From contig CAZPGL010000016.1 in the NCBI GenBank assembly GCA_964586175.1, positions 1 to 46,975 of the forward strand: 46,975 bases of DNA. The letters are read 5' to 3'. Both the position numbers and the translations under genes were made by a program. The DNA comes from CAZPGL01 sp964586175 (GTDB lineage Bacteria > Actinomycetota > Acidimicrobiia > Acidimicrobiales > MedAcidi-G1). How positions within the stretch are numbered: position 1 is the first letter of the stretch; every line of letters starts with the position of its first letter. Positions 7,963-16,476 of the stretch are shown here, in pieces. The notes below the pieces were generated by a model. It worked only from the letters and a program-made list of their open reading frames with translations. It had not been told where the DNA came from and searched no databases.

Positions 7963-10380
7963 GTGGTTGCGGCTGACCCGTACCTCCTTCTGGCCGCGAT
8001 CGGGGCCCCGTTCGTCGCCGGTCTGCTGACGCTGGCCCTGCCACGCTCGGCCACCGGAACCCGTGTTCTGCTGGCGGTGGCCGGACCGGTCGCGACCCTC
8101 GTGCTGGTGGCCATCCACGTGACCGACGAAGGGGTCGCCGCGGCCACCGAGGCGACCGGCCGCCTCTCCTGGGTGCCCGACCTGCATCTCGACGTCAGCT
8201 TCCTCGCCGACGGCCTGGGGGTGTTCTTCACCGTGTTGGTGGCCGGTATCGGCGTCCTCGTGGTCCTCTACGCCAGGGCGTACTTCGGGGCCGACCCGGA
8301 GGCCCTGGCCCGCTTCTATCCGACGTTGGGCTTCTTCACCACGGCCATGCTGGGGATCGTCCTCGCCGACCACATGCTGCTCACCGTGGTGTTCTGGGAG
8401 TTGACCTCGATCAGCTCGTTCTTCCTGATCGGCTGGAACCGCGAGGACGAGCAGGCGGTCAAGGCGGCTCTCCAGGCCTTCGTCACCACGGGTCTCGGTG
8501 GCTTGGCCCTGCTCGGCGGCATCCTCCTCATCGGTGACGGCACCGGCCTGTGGCGGTGGAGCGACCTCCTGGCCGGGGCATCGGACATCGGGTCGGGACG
8601 GTGGACGGTCATCGGCTTCCTCCTGTTGTTCGTCGGGGCAGCCGCCAAGAGCGCTCAGTGGCCCCTGCACTCGTGGTTGCCGGGAGCCATGGCGGCCCCG
8701 ACGCCGGTGTCGGCCTATCTGCATTCAGCGACCATGGTGAAGGCCGGGGTCTTCCTCTTGGCTCGCCTCCTGCCGATCTTCGGGATCCTGGCGGTGTGGG
8801 CGCCCGTGCTGGTGTTGGTCGGCACGGCGACGATGGGGCTGGGCGCGGTGATGGCCCTCCGGAGCGACGACCTCAAGCGGATATTCGCCTACACGACGGT
8901 GGGTCATCTCGGCCTGCTCGTCGTCGTGTACGGGCTGGGCGGGTACGGCACCATCCACCTGGACCTCACCCAGATCGCCGCCCACGCCCTCTACAAGGCG
9001 CCACTGTTCCTGCTGGCCGGAGCGGTCGCCGTTCAGTACGGCATCACCCGGCTCGGCCAACTCCACGGGTTCGCCCGGGGCTCCGGGTTGCAGGGCACGG
9101 CGCTCACCGTCGGCTGGCTGGCCGCCGCCTACTGCCTGGCCGCCGGTCCGGGAACCGTGGGTTTCCTGGCCAAGGAGGCGTTCCTTCGGGACCTGATCGA
9201 CGCCGCCTCCACTCGGCCGGTGCTGTGGCTGGTCACCGGCGTGGCGGTGGGCGCCGCAGCCTGCAACGTGGCCATCGCCGTCCGTCTGGCCGGCACAGTG
9301 CGGGGATGGCGGCACGTGGCCGTCGAGGCCGATGCGCCTCCGCCCCGGGACGCTCCCACTGGCCGATGGGGAGCCATGCTGTGGATCCCGGCACTGCTCC
9401 TCCTGGGCGCCACCTTCGTCGGCGGTGCCCTCACCACGGTCTGGAACGCCGTTCTCCGGCCGGTGGAGGGGGGATACGGGCTGCCCGGACTGTGGGACGT
9501 CGCAACCAGCCCCGGGTGGCCGCTGATCCTGTCCGCGGCGGTCTTCGCAGGGGGCGCGGCCCTTGGGCTCTCGGGGCGTCTGCGAGGCCACGTCGACGAC
9601 CCCCACGACCGCCTGTTCCCCGGGGTCTACCTGGCCACCCTGCGGGGCGGCTTTCGGGCCTTCCATACCGTCCAGACCGGCCACCTGCGTCACTATCTGG
9701 TGTTCGTCTTCGGAGCCCTGCTGGTGTGCTTCGTGTGGGCGGCGTTCGCCGACCCTTCGCTGGTCGACCCGCCCGATCTCGTGTCGCCCTGGGAGTCGCC
9801 GACCGGCATCCTGCTGGGCCTGGTGGTGTGCGCCACGGCCATCGCCCTGCCGCTGGTGGCCGAGCGGGTCGTACGGGTGCTGGTGCTCGGGGCCAGTGGT
9901 TTCGGGGTGGTCGGCCTCTACCTGCTGTACCAGGCGCCCGACCTGGCCCTCACACAGCTCATGTTCGAGATCATCTCGGTGATTCTGTTCCTGCTGGTAC
10001 TGCGCCTGTTGCCCCGACCCGACCGCCGTCCCCGTATCAGCCGGGCTCCCCGGTTGGCCCTGGCCGCCCTGATCGGGTTGTCCGTCGGCTGGATGACGTT
10101 GCAGGCCGGCACGACCGCCGACCGCCGGTCCGAGGAGGCCGCCACCCTGGGAGCGTTCTTCGAGTCCCACAGCCTCGAGGGATCAGCGGCCACCGACGGC
10201 CGGGGCGGGGAGGGGCGCAACGTGGTCAACGTGATCCTCGTCGACTTCCGCGGGTTCGACACGTTGGGCGAGATCACCGTGTTGGCCACGGCGGCGCTCG
10301 GCGTCTGGTCGCTGCTGCCGGGGCGCCGCCGCCACGAAGACGATCCGGAGCCGCTGTCCGGAGCGGAGCCAGTCCGGTGA
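7963..10380 (+). CDS. mrpA: Mrp-type Na+/H+ antiporter subunit A
   Basis: An 805-aa polytopic membrane protein related to the NuoL/ND5 proton-pumping subunit in its first 480 or so residues, followed by the extra C-terminal transmembrane region typical of MrpA (GASGFGVVGLYLLYQAPDLA and the closing VNVILVDFRGFDTLGEITV). It forms the ion-translocating core with MrpD in the seven-subunit antiporter. The start is a GTG at 7963 with a weak -10-like CAGAAT 6 nt before it. It is the first gene of mrpABCDEFG and overlaps mrpB by 4 nt. Length matches full MrpA, so it is not a NuoL. Confidence 0.93.
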   Translation: MVAADPYLLLAAIGAPFVAGLLTLALPRSATGTRVLLAVAGPVATLVLVAIHVTDEGVAAATEATGRLSWVPDLHLDVSFLADGLGVFFTVLVAGIGVLVVLYARAYFGADPEALARFYPTLGFFTTAMLGIVLADHMLLTVVFWELTSISSFFLIGWNREDEQAVKAALQAFVTTGLGGLALLGGILLIGDGTGLWRWSDLLAGASDIGSGRWTVIGFLLLFVGAAAKSAQWPLHSWLPGAMAAPTPVSAYLHSATMVKAGVFLLARLLPIFGILAVWAPVLVLVGTATMGLGAVMALRSDDLKRIFAYTTVGHLGLLVVVYGLGGYGTIHLDLTQIAAHALYKAPLFLLAGAVAVQYGITRLGQLHGFARGSGLQGTALTVGWLAAAYCLAAGPGTVGFLAKEAFLRDLIDAASTRPVLWLVTGVAVGAAACNVAIAVRLAGTVRGWRHVAVEADAPPPRDAPTGRWGAMLWIPALLLLGATFVGGALTTVWNAVLRPVEGGYGLPGLWDVATSPGWPLILSAAVFAGGAALGLSGRLRGHVDDPHDRLFPGVYLATLRGGFRAFHTVQTGHLRHYLVFVFGALLVCFVWAAFADPSLVDPPDLVSPWESPTGILLGLVVCATAIALPLVAERVVRVLVLGASGFGVVGLYLLYQAPDLALTQLMFEIISVILFLLVLRLLPRPDRRPRISRAPRLALAALIGLSVGWMTLQAGTTADRRSEEAATLGAFFESHSLEGSAATDGRGGEGRNVVNVILVDFRGFDTLGEITVLATAALGVWSLLPGRRRHEDDPEPLSGAEPVR

Positions 10381-10802
10381 ACGCGTCGTCGATCATCCTG
10401 CGTACCGCGGTGCGGTTCGTGCTGCCGCTGACCTTCCTGTTCGCCGTGTACGCCGCGGTGAAGGGACACAACGAGCCAGGCGGCGGGTTCATCGCCGGCC
10501 TCATCGCCGCCGTCGGCCTGTGCACCTACCGCATGTCGTTCGGCGAGCGGGCCTTCTTCCGCCTGCTCCCCGTCCATCCCCGGTGGCTGGTCTTCGTGGG
10601 CCTCAGCCTGGCCCTCACCGTGGCCGCGGTACCGCTGCTCTTCGGCGAGGCACTGCTCCGCTCCTCGTCGGCCACGCTGTACATCGGCGGGGAGGGCGTC
10701 CACATCGTGTCGGCCACCGCGTTCGACCTGGGGGTCCTGCTCGTCGTGGTCGGGGTGGCGGTCGGCATGATCACCCGGCTGGCCGAGGAACTCGACCGGT
10801 GA
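10377..10802 (+). CDS. mrpB: Mrp Na+/H+ antiporter subunit B
   Basis: A 141-aa membrane protein with about four helices and the MrpB hallmark GHNEPGGGFIAGLI near residues 28-41. It starts at a GTG overlapping the mrpA stop (GTGA), with GGAGCGGAG upstream inside mrpA. It is an accessory subunit of the Mrp complex, needed for assembly in characterised systems. The overlap implies coupled translation and fixed stoichiometry. Confidence 0.92.
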   Translation: MNASSIILRTAVRFVLPLTFLFAVYAAVKGHNEPGGGFIAGLIAAVGLCTYRMSFGERAFFRLLPVHPRWLVFVGLSLALTVAAVPLLFGEALLRSSSATLYIGGEGVHIVSATAFDLGVLLVVVGVAVGMITRLAEELDR

Positions 10803-11200
10803 CCGCCGTCCTCGCCGTGTGCGTCACCGTGCTGGTCACGGTCAGCGTGTACCTGATGCTCTCCCGCGAGCTCAAGTCGATCGCCATGGGGGTGTTCCTT
10901 CTCGGGCACGGGGCCCACCTGGCGATCATCGCCATGAGCGGGTCGCCGATCCTCCCCGACGGTAGCCTGCGCCGCCCGCCGATCCTGGGCGGCGAGCACC
11001 TCGTCGACCCGCTGCCCCAGGCACTCATCCTGACGGCCATCGTCATCAACTTCGCCGTCATGGGCTTCCTGTTGACCCTGCTCATCACGACGGCCCGGGG
11101 GACCGGCACCCTCAACGTCGACGAGTTGGCCACCCGGGACACCAGCCGGCCCAGCCGTGAGATGGGCGGCGGCGAGCCGGTGGAGGGCGACCCGTCATGA
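10799..11200 (+). CDS. mrpC: Mrp Na+/H+ antiporter subunit C (NuoK-like)
   Basis: A 133-aa NuoK-like protein with three predicted helices (residues about 3-20, 26-42 and 75-98) and the conserved PLPQALILTAIVI segment. The GTG start overlaps the mrpB stop by 4 nt. The last 30 residues are hydrophilic, as usual for MrpC, and run into the mrpD start with a further 4-nt overlap. Confidence 0.92.
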   Translation: MTAVLAVCVTVLVTVSVYLMLSRELKSIAMGVFLLGHGAHLAIIAMSGSPILPDGSLRRPPILGGEHLVDPLPQALILTAIVINFAVMGFLLTLLITTARGTGTLNVDELATRDTSRPSREMGGGEPVEGDPS

Positions 11201-12732
11201 CCACCAACCTGCTGGGCCTGTTCATCGTGATCCCCCTGGCGACCAGCGTCGCCTCGGTGGCGCTGGTACGGCGGCCCGGCCCACAGCGGATCCTGGGGGT
11301 CCTGAGCCTCGGGTCCATGCTCGCCCTGGCGGTGACCTGGCTGCTCGAGGTGCGCGACGGCGACATCCTGGTGACCCAGCTGGGTGGTTGGCCAGCGCCT
11401 TACGGCATCACCCTGGTGTTCGACAGCCTGTCCGGGCTCCTGCTGTGCGCGGCGCTCGTCGTGGCCCTGGCCTGCTACGTCCACGGATTCTCCAGCCTCG
11501 ACCCCCACGCCGAACGGCGCTACTACCACCCGCTGCTGCAGATGCTGATGCTCGGCATCACCCAGAGCTTCCTCACCGGGGACCTGTTCAACCTGTTCGT
11601 GGCATTCGAGATCATGCTCATGGCGTCGTACGGCCTGCTGTCGATCGGCCGAAGCCGGCGGCAGATGACCCAGGCCTACAAGTACCTCGTGCTGAACCTG
11701 GTGGCGTCGACGGTGTTCGTGATCGCCGCCGGGCTGGTCTACGGGATGATGGGCACCCTCAACATCGCCGATCTGGCTCGCATCGTCGCCGGCCACACGG
11801 CGGCCGGCACGCCGCTACCCGACGGCTTCACCGGCCTCTCGGTGCTCCTGCTGATCGTGTTCGGGGTGAAGGGGGCGTTCTTCCCTTTGTGGTTCTGGCT
11901 GCCCGACACCTACCACACATGCCCGGTGCCCATCGCCGCCCTGTTCAGCGGCCTGCTCACCAAGGTCGGCGTGTACGCCGTGTTGCGCACGTTCCCACTG
12001 GTCTTCGCGGCCGGTGACGCCGGTGACGTCGTGCTGCCCGTCATCGCCGTGTCGGCGGCAGCCACCATGCTGCTGGGGGTGCTGGGTGCAGTCTCCCAGC
12101 ATCAGGTGCGGCGGATCCTGGCCATCCACGTCATCAGCCAGGTGGGGTACATGGTGTTGGGGGTGGCCCTCATGACAACGGCCGCGTTGGCCGGGGCGTT
12201 GTACTACATGATCCAGCACATGGTGGTGAAGAGCTCGCTGCTCCTGTGCTGCGGGGTCATGGAGCATCATGCCGGATCGGACGACCTGGACCGGATCGGC
12301 GGCCTCCACCGGCGAGACCGTCTGCTCGGGGCCGGGTTCTTCGTCGCCGCCCTCAGCCTGGCCGGGCTGCCGCCGCTCAGCGGCTTCTTCGGCAAGGCGG
12401 TCCTCATCAGGGATGCATGGTCGACCCACTGGTGGCTGGCCGCCGCCGCGCTCCTGACCGGCCTGCTGACCCTGGTTTCGATGCTCAAGATCTGGACGCA
12501 GGGCTTCTGGCTGCCGGCAGCCGCTCCGGTCACGCCACGCCCCCGGCCGGGCGGCCTGACCGGCGCGTACACCGGCATCTTCGTCCTGGTCGCCCTCGCC
12601 GTTCTCCTCGGCTTGGCCGCCCAACCGGTCTACGACGTCGCCACCCAGGCGGCGGCGCAGCTCATCGATCCGTCCGCCTACATCGAGGCCGTCGGGCCGC
12701 GGTCGATCACCCGGCTGGCAGGTGGCGGCTGA
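11197..12732 (+). CDS. mrpD: Mrp Na+/H+ antiporter subunit D (NuoM/N-like)
   Basis: A 511-aa polytopic protein homologous to the NuoM/NuoN antiporter-like subunits. It has the segment YKYLVLNLVAST, the conserved lysine region GVKGAFFPLWFWLPD and the family sequence AALFSGLLTKVGVYA. With MrpA it provides the proton/sodium path. The ATG at 11197 overlaps the mrpC stop by 4 nt; its own stop overlaps the mrpE start by one base (TGATG). Confidence 0.93.
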   Translation: MTTNLLGLFIVIPLATSVASVALVRRPGPQRILGVLSLGSMLALAVTWLLEVRDGDILVTQLGGWPAPYGITLVFDSLSGLLLCAALVVALACYVHGFSSLDPHAERRYYHPLLQMLMLGITQSFLTGDLFNLFVAFEIMLMASYGLLSIGRSRRQMTQAYKYLVLNLVASTVFVIAAGLVYGMMGTLNIADLARIVAGHTAAGTPLPDGFTGLSVLLLIVFGVKGAFFPLWFWLPDTYHTCPVPIAALFSGLLTKVGVYAVLRTFPLVFAAGDAGDVVLPVIAVSAAATMLLGVLGAVSQHQVRRILAIHVISQVGYMVLGVALMTTAALAGALYYMIQHMVVKSSLLLCCGVMEHHAGSDDLDRIGGLHRRDRLLGAGFFVAALSLAGLPPLSGFFGKAVLIRDAWSTHWWLAAAALLTGLLTLVSMLKIWTQGFWLPAAAPVTPRPRPGGLTGAYTGIFVLVALAVLLGLAAQPVYDVATQAAAQLIDPSAYIEAVGPRSITRLAGGG

Positions 12733-13208
12733 TGGCCAAGCGGGTCATGCTCAACGTCGGTCTGGCCGGCATCTACGTGCTCTGGATGGGCCAGCGTCAG
12801 TGGATCGACCTGGTGATCGGGTTGGCGGCCGGCTGCCTCGTCATCTCGGTGTTCGACCTCACCACCACCGGACCGGTCTACGGCCGGCGCCTGGTCACCG
12901 TGGTCCGCTTCGGCGGCTACTTCCTGCGCATCCTGGTGGTCGCCAACATCCAGATCGCCCGTGAGATCGTGACCCCCGGGTTCAGCCAGACGCCCCGGAT
13001 CCTGCGGTACCCCGTGGAGCATCTGGGGGCCGTCCAGCTCACCGTGTTCGCCAACTGCATCACCCTGACCCCGGGCACCCTCGTCGTGGACGTCAGCGAA
13101 GATGCCCGCTGGCTGTACGTGCACTGCATGTACGCCGCCGACCGTGATGCCGCCATCGCCGGCCTGTACGAACTCGACCGTCGCCTCGGGCGTCAGGTGT
13201 TCTCATGA
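12732..13208 (+). CDS. mrpE: Mrp Na+/H+ antiporter subunit E
   Basis: A 158-aa protein with two or three N-terminal helices and the MrpE core: ANIQIAREIVTPGF followed by ANCITLTPGTLVVDV and a cytoplasmic C-terminal domain. MrpE helps assemble the antiporter complex. The ATG overlaps the last base of the mrpD stop. The hydrophilic C-terminus (LYVHCMYAADRDAAIAGL) matches the family's usual end. Confidence 0.92.
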   Translation: MAKRVMLNVGLAGIYVLWMGQRQWIDLVIGLAAGCLVISVFDLTTTGPVYGRRLVTVVRFGGYFLRILVVANIQIAREIVTPGFSQTPRILRYPVEHLGAVQLTVFANCITLTPGTLVVDVSEDARWLYVHCMYAADRDAAIAGLYELDRRLGRQVFS

Positions 13209-13501
13209 TCGGGACCGCGGTCGACGTCGGCATGGTCACCCTGGTCATCGGCATCGCCTTCGCTCTGTACCGGATCATGAAGGGCCCGCACGTCACCGAC
13301 CGGGTGCTGGCCGCCGACGTCCTGTCGGTGCAGGTGGTGGGGATTGTGATTCTGCTGGCCATCGACCAGCGGCGGGCCCTGTCGTTGGATGCCGCGCTGC
13401 TGGTGGCCATTGTGGGGTTCGCCTCGACGCTGGCCTTCGCCCACTACGTGGTCGGGGTCCGCAGCGACGCGGAACCTCCGGACGACGGAGCGGAGTCCTA
13501 G
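13205..13501 (+). CDS. mrpF: Mrp Na+/H+ antiporter subunit F
   Basis: A 98-aa protein with three helices and the MrpF signature YRIMKGPHVTDRVLAADVL at residues 22-40. It starts with an ATG that overlaps the mrpE stop by 4 nt and ends directly before mrpG (TAG then ATG). Its size and composition are normal for the family. Confidence 0.92.
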   Translation: MIGTAVDVGMVTLVIGIAFALYRIMKGPHVTDRVLAADVLSVQVVGIVILLAIDQRRALSLDAALLVAIVGFASTLAFAHYVVGVRSDAEPPDDGAES

Positions 13502-13864
13502 ATGCGCGACGGAGTCACCCTCACGCTGTTGATCGTTGGCCTGGGCTTCATGCTCACCGGCACCTGGGGCATCGTCCGGTTCCCCGACGCCTACCACCGC
13601 CTCCACGCGGCATCGAAGTGCTCGACGCTGGGGCTGTTCGGGTTGCTGGCCGCCGCGGTGGTCCACATCGGCTCCCCCGAGGCGGCGGCCAAGGCTTTGC
13701 TGACCCTCGTCTTCGCAGTGGTCGCCACGCCGGTCGGTTCGCACATCCTGGCCAAGAGCGCCCATGCGACCGGCCTGGTCAAGTGGTCCCGGACCCTGTC
13801 CGACGAGCTCGCCGAGGATCTCGCCGAAGACCAGCCCGACGACGAGGGGAACGCTCCGTCATGA
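13502..13864 (+). CDS. mrpG: Mrp Na+/H+ antiporter subunit G
   Basis: A 120-aa protein with three helices and the MrpG core GIVRFPDAYHRLHAASKCSTLG (residues 24-45, of which RFPDAYHRLHA is the conserved part). It begins immediately after the mrpF stop and ends in an acidic tail. Its stop codon overlaps the start of dgcA by 4 nt, so the antiporter operon reads straight into a catabolic gene. Confidence 0.92.
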   Translation: MRDGVTLTLLIVGLGFMLTGTWGIVRFPDAYHRLHAASKCSTLGLFGLLAAAVVHIGSPEAAAKALLTLVFAVVATPVGSHILAKSAHATGLVKWSRTLSDELAEDLAEDQPDDEGNAPS

Positions 13865-15903
13865 CCGCGGACCCGCTGTTGGAGCCGTTCCAGCTGGGCA
13901 CCGTGCGGTTGGCGAACCGGGTCTTCTCGAGCAGCCATGCACCGGGCTACAACCTCGACGGCACCCCGAGCGACCGGTACGTCGCCTACCACGAGGACAA
14001 GGCACGGGGTGGCATCGGCCTGACCATGATCGGGGGGTCCAGCAACGTCTCGATCGACTCGGCGTCGCTGTGGGGCCAACTGTCGTTCGCCAGCGATGCC
14101 ATCGTCGAACCGCTGGCCGCCATGGCCGAACGCATTCACGGTCACGGCACGGCGATCATGACGCAACTGACCCATATGGGTCGGCGCAACGTCAGCAACG
14201 ACGGGGACTGGCTGCCGTTGATCGCCCCGTCGCCGGTGCGGGAACCACTGCACCGGGGCTGGCCCCGGGAGATGGACCACAACGACATCCGACGGGTGGT
14301 GGGCGACTTCACCGCCGCAGCCCGGCGGGTCAAGGCGGCCGGGCTCGACGGCATCGAGCTGGTCGCCACCAGCCACCTCCTCGACCAGTTCTGGACCCCG
14401 CTGGTGAACCACCGGACCGACGAATACGGCGGGTCACTCGACAACCGTCTGCGCTTTACGTTCGAGGTGATCGAGGCAGTCCGCGAGGCGGTGGGCGACC
14501 GCCTCCTCCTGGGCATCCGGATGATCGGCGACGAGGATCAGATCGGCGGGCTGACCGTTGCCGAGAGCACAGAGATCGCCTGCCGGCTGGCCACCTCCGG
14601 CGGACTCGACTTCCTGAACATCGCCGGCTCGTCCCTGGCCACCGAGGAGGGGTTGTCCAAGGCCATCCCGCCCTCGGGTACGCCGCTGATGCCGTATGTG
14701 CCGTTGGCGGCCGCGGTAAAGGCCGAGGTCGATCTCCCGGTCCTGCACGCGGCCAGGATCACCGACCTGGCGTCGGCCCGCCATGCGGTGGGCTCAGGCC
14801 TCATCGATCTGGCCGGCATGACCCGGGCCCACTTCGCCGATCCCCACATCGTCGCCAAGTTGAAACGGGGCGAGGCCGACCGCATCCGGGTCTGCGTGGG
14901 TGCCTCCTATTGCATCAACCGTCTCCACGTGGGCTTGGAGTCAGTGTGCATCCAGAACCCGGCGACCGGCCGGGAGCGGTCGGTTCCCCAGTTGGTGGAG
15001 CCGAGCGCCGGTCCGGCCCGGCGGGTGGTGGTCGTCGGAGCGGGCCCGGCCGGGCTGGAGGCGGCCCGGGTGTGCGCCGAGCGGGGCCACCGGGTCACCC
15101 TTTTCGAGGCCCAGGACCGGGTGGGCGGCCAGTTGGTTCTGGCCGCCCGGGCCAGCGCCCGCCAAGCCGAGTTGATCGGCATCGTCGACTGGTTGGCCGC
15201 TGAGATCGGCCATGTCGGCGTGGACCTGCAGTTGTCCACGCTGATCGGCGTCGACGACGTGACCGCTGAGTCGCCCGACGTCGTCATCGTGGCGACCGGC
15301 GGACAGCCGACGGCCGACGTCCTGGCCGACGGCCGGGAACTCGTGTGCACGACGTGGGATGTCCTGGGCGGGCACGTCCGGCCCGAGGGCGCGGTGCTGA
15401 TCTACGACGACCACGGGGCCGAGCGGGCGGCCTCGGTTGCCGAGTACCTGGGTGACCGAGGGGTCACGGGCCTGGAGCTCGTGACCCCTGATCGGCAGGT
15501 CGTCCAGGACCTCACGACGATCACCGGACCCACCTATCTGCGGATGCTCTATGCCCACGGGGTGCGGATGACCCCTGACCACCGCCTGGTGTCTGTGGCC
15601 CGTCGCGACGACCGGCTGCAGGCCGTCCTGCGCAATGAGTTCACCAGGGAGGAGGTGGTCCGGATCGTCGACACGGTGGTCGTGGAGCACGGCGTGGTGC
15701 CCGACGACGAGCTGTTCCGGGCCCTGGCCCCGTCGTCGGTCAACGACGGTGTGACAGACCTCGACGCCCTGGTGGCGTGCACGCCCCAGCCGTGGCCGGA
15801 TGACGCCGGGGGGTTCGAGGTGTACCGGATCGGCGATGCGGCCTCCAGCCGCGACGTGGCTTCGGCCCTCTACGACGCCCGGCGACTCTGCCAGGTGCTG
15901 TGA
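13861..15903 (+). CDS. dgcA: Dimethylglycine demethylase subunit A-like flavoprotein
   Basis: A 680-aa old-yellow-enzyme/TMADH-type protein: barrel from LLEPFQLGTVRLANRVF (residues 6-22) to about 340, an iron-sulfur region, then a Rossmann reductase domain from VVVVGAGPAGLEAARV. SSSHAPGYNLDGTPSDRY, ITQLTHMGRR-like MTQLTHMGRR, and a CVGASYC motif (Cys345, Cys351, with Cys363 later) match what I recall of DgcA, which converts dimethylglycine to sarcosine. The second cluster cysteine is Ala348, as I believe is normal for DgcA. Usual partner DgcB is absent here. The ATG overlaps the mrpG stop by 4 nt. Confidence 0.75.
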   Translation: MTADPLLEPFQLGTVRLANRVFSSSHAPGYNLDGTPSDRYVAYHEDKARGGIGLTMIGGSSNVSIDSASLWGQLSFASDAIVEPLAAMAERIHGHGTAIMTQLTHMGRRNVSNDGDWLPLIAPSPVREPLHRGWPREMDHNDIRRVVGDFTAAARRVKAAGLDGIELVATSHLLDQFWTPLVNHRTDEYGGSLDNRLRFTFEVIEAVREAVGDRLLLGIRMIGDEDQIGGLTVAESTEIACRLATSGGLDFLNIAGSSLATEEGLSKAIPPSGTPLMPYVPLAAAVKAEVDLPVLHAARITDLASARHAVGSGLIDLAGMTRAHFADPHIVAKLKRGEADRIRVCVGASYCINRLHVGLESVCIQNPATGRERSVPQLVEPSAGPARRVVVVGAGPAGLEAARVCAERGHRVTLFEAQDRVGGQLVLAARASARQAELIGIVDWLAAEIGHVGVDLQLSTLIGVDDVTAESPDVVIVATGGQPTADVLADGRELVCTTWDVLGGHVRPEGAVLIYDDHGAERAASVAEYLGDRGVTGLELVTPDRQVVQDLTTITGPTYLRMLYAHGVRMTPDHRLVSVARRDDRLQAVLRNEFTREEVVRIVDTVVVEHGVVPDDELFRALAPSSVNDGVTDLDALVACTPQPWPDDAGGFEVYRIGDAASSRDVASALYDARRLCQVL

Positions 15904-16466
15904 TGGCGCCCGACGCCGTCGGTGCTGCAGTGGACGAGTGGCACCACGACACGATCCCGCTCGACTACGTGATGATGGTGACCGATCCGGCGACCCTGCC
16001 CGGCGGACGGTTCGAGTACTTCCTCGGCACCCGGGACGAGGCGGCGGCGCTGGCCGCCGAGGGTGGGACACCGCTGCCAGAGCGGGTGGTGGCCCCGGAG
16101 TTCGGCGGACCGGGTTGGGCCATTGCCCTGCACGGCGACATGGTCGTCCACCGGGGGCACCCCTCGGCGAACCGGCCGAACGCATCGCCATGGTGAACGT
16201 CGACGTGGCCATGGACGCCCGGGGGGCCGAACAGCACCGCTCCCGTGACCTCATCGAGGTCGACGACCCGACCCTGCTGTACGCTGAATGGGGCCGCCAC
16301 GCGGCCCGGCGGGCCGCCGGACGGCACCAGGACGTGGTGGACAACCTGCAAGTTCACCGGCGATGCCGACGAGGTGATCAACCGCTTGGAGTGGGCCGTG
16401 GAGGACGTTCACCGCACCATCAGCGACAGGCGGGCCGGGCCGCGTGACGTCGAGCACTATGAGTAG
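15903..16466 (+). pseudogene. Short 2OG-Fe(II) oxygenase remnant with two compensating single-base shifts
   Basis: Starting at an ATG overlapping the dgcA stop, the reading frame encodes the oxygenase core almost at once: WHHD gives His14 and Asp16, then GGRFEYFLGT and GDMVVHRG. The frame then hits a stop at 16194. Coding-like sequence (PAERIAMVNVDVAMD onward) continues in the -1 frame from about 16155, as if one G were missing from a G-run, and returns to the first frame near 16347 (CKFTGDADEVINRLEW), as if one C were extra, ending at 16466. About 135 residues that normally precede the HxD motif are missing. Either a decayed gene or, for the shifts alone, sequencing errors. Confidence 0.65.
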
Positions 16467-16476
16467 GGAGGAACAC

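Noticed and set aside
8725..10170. Long antisense reading frame opposite mrpA, and similar long frames opposite other genes
   Set aside because: High GC creates long stop-free antisense frames; composition is Gly/Gln/His/Arg-rich and unlike proteins, while the sense genes are clear families.
14890..14960. Loss of a 4Fe-4S cysteine (Ala348) in the DgcA-like protein, first read as a mutation
   Set aside because: The CX5C spacing matches what I recall of characterised DgcA proteins, so it is probably a family trait, not damage.
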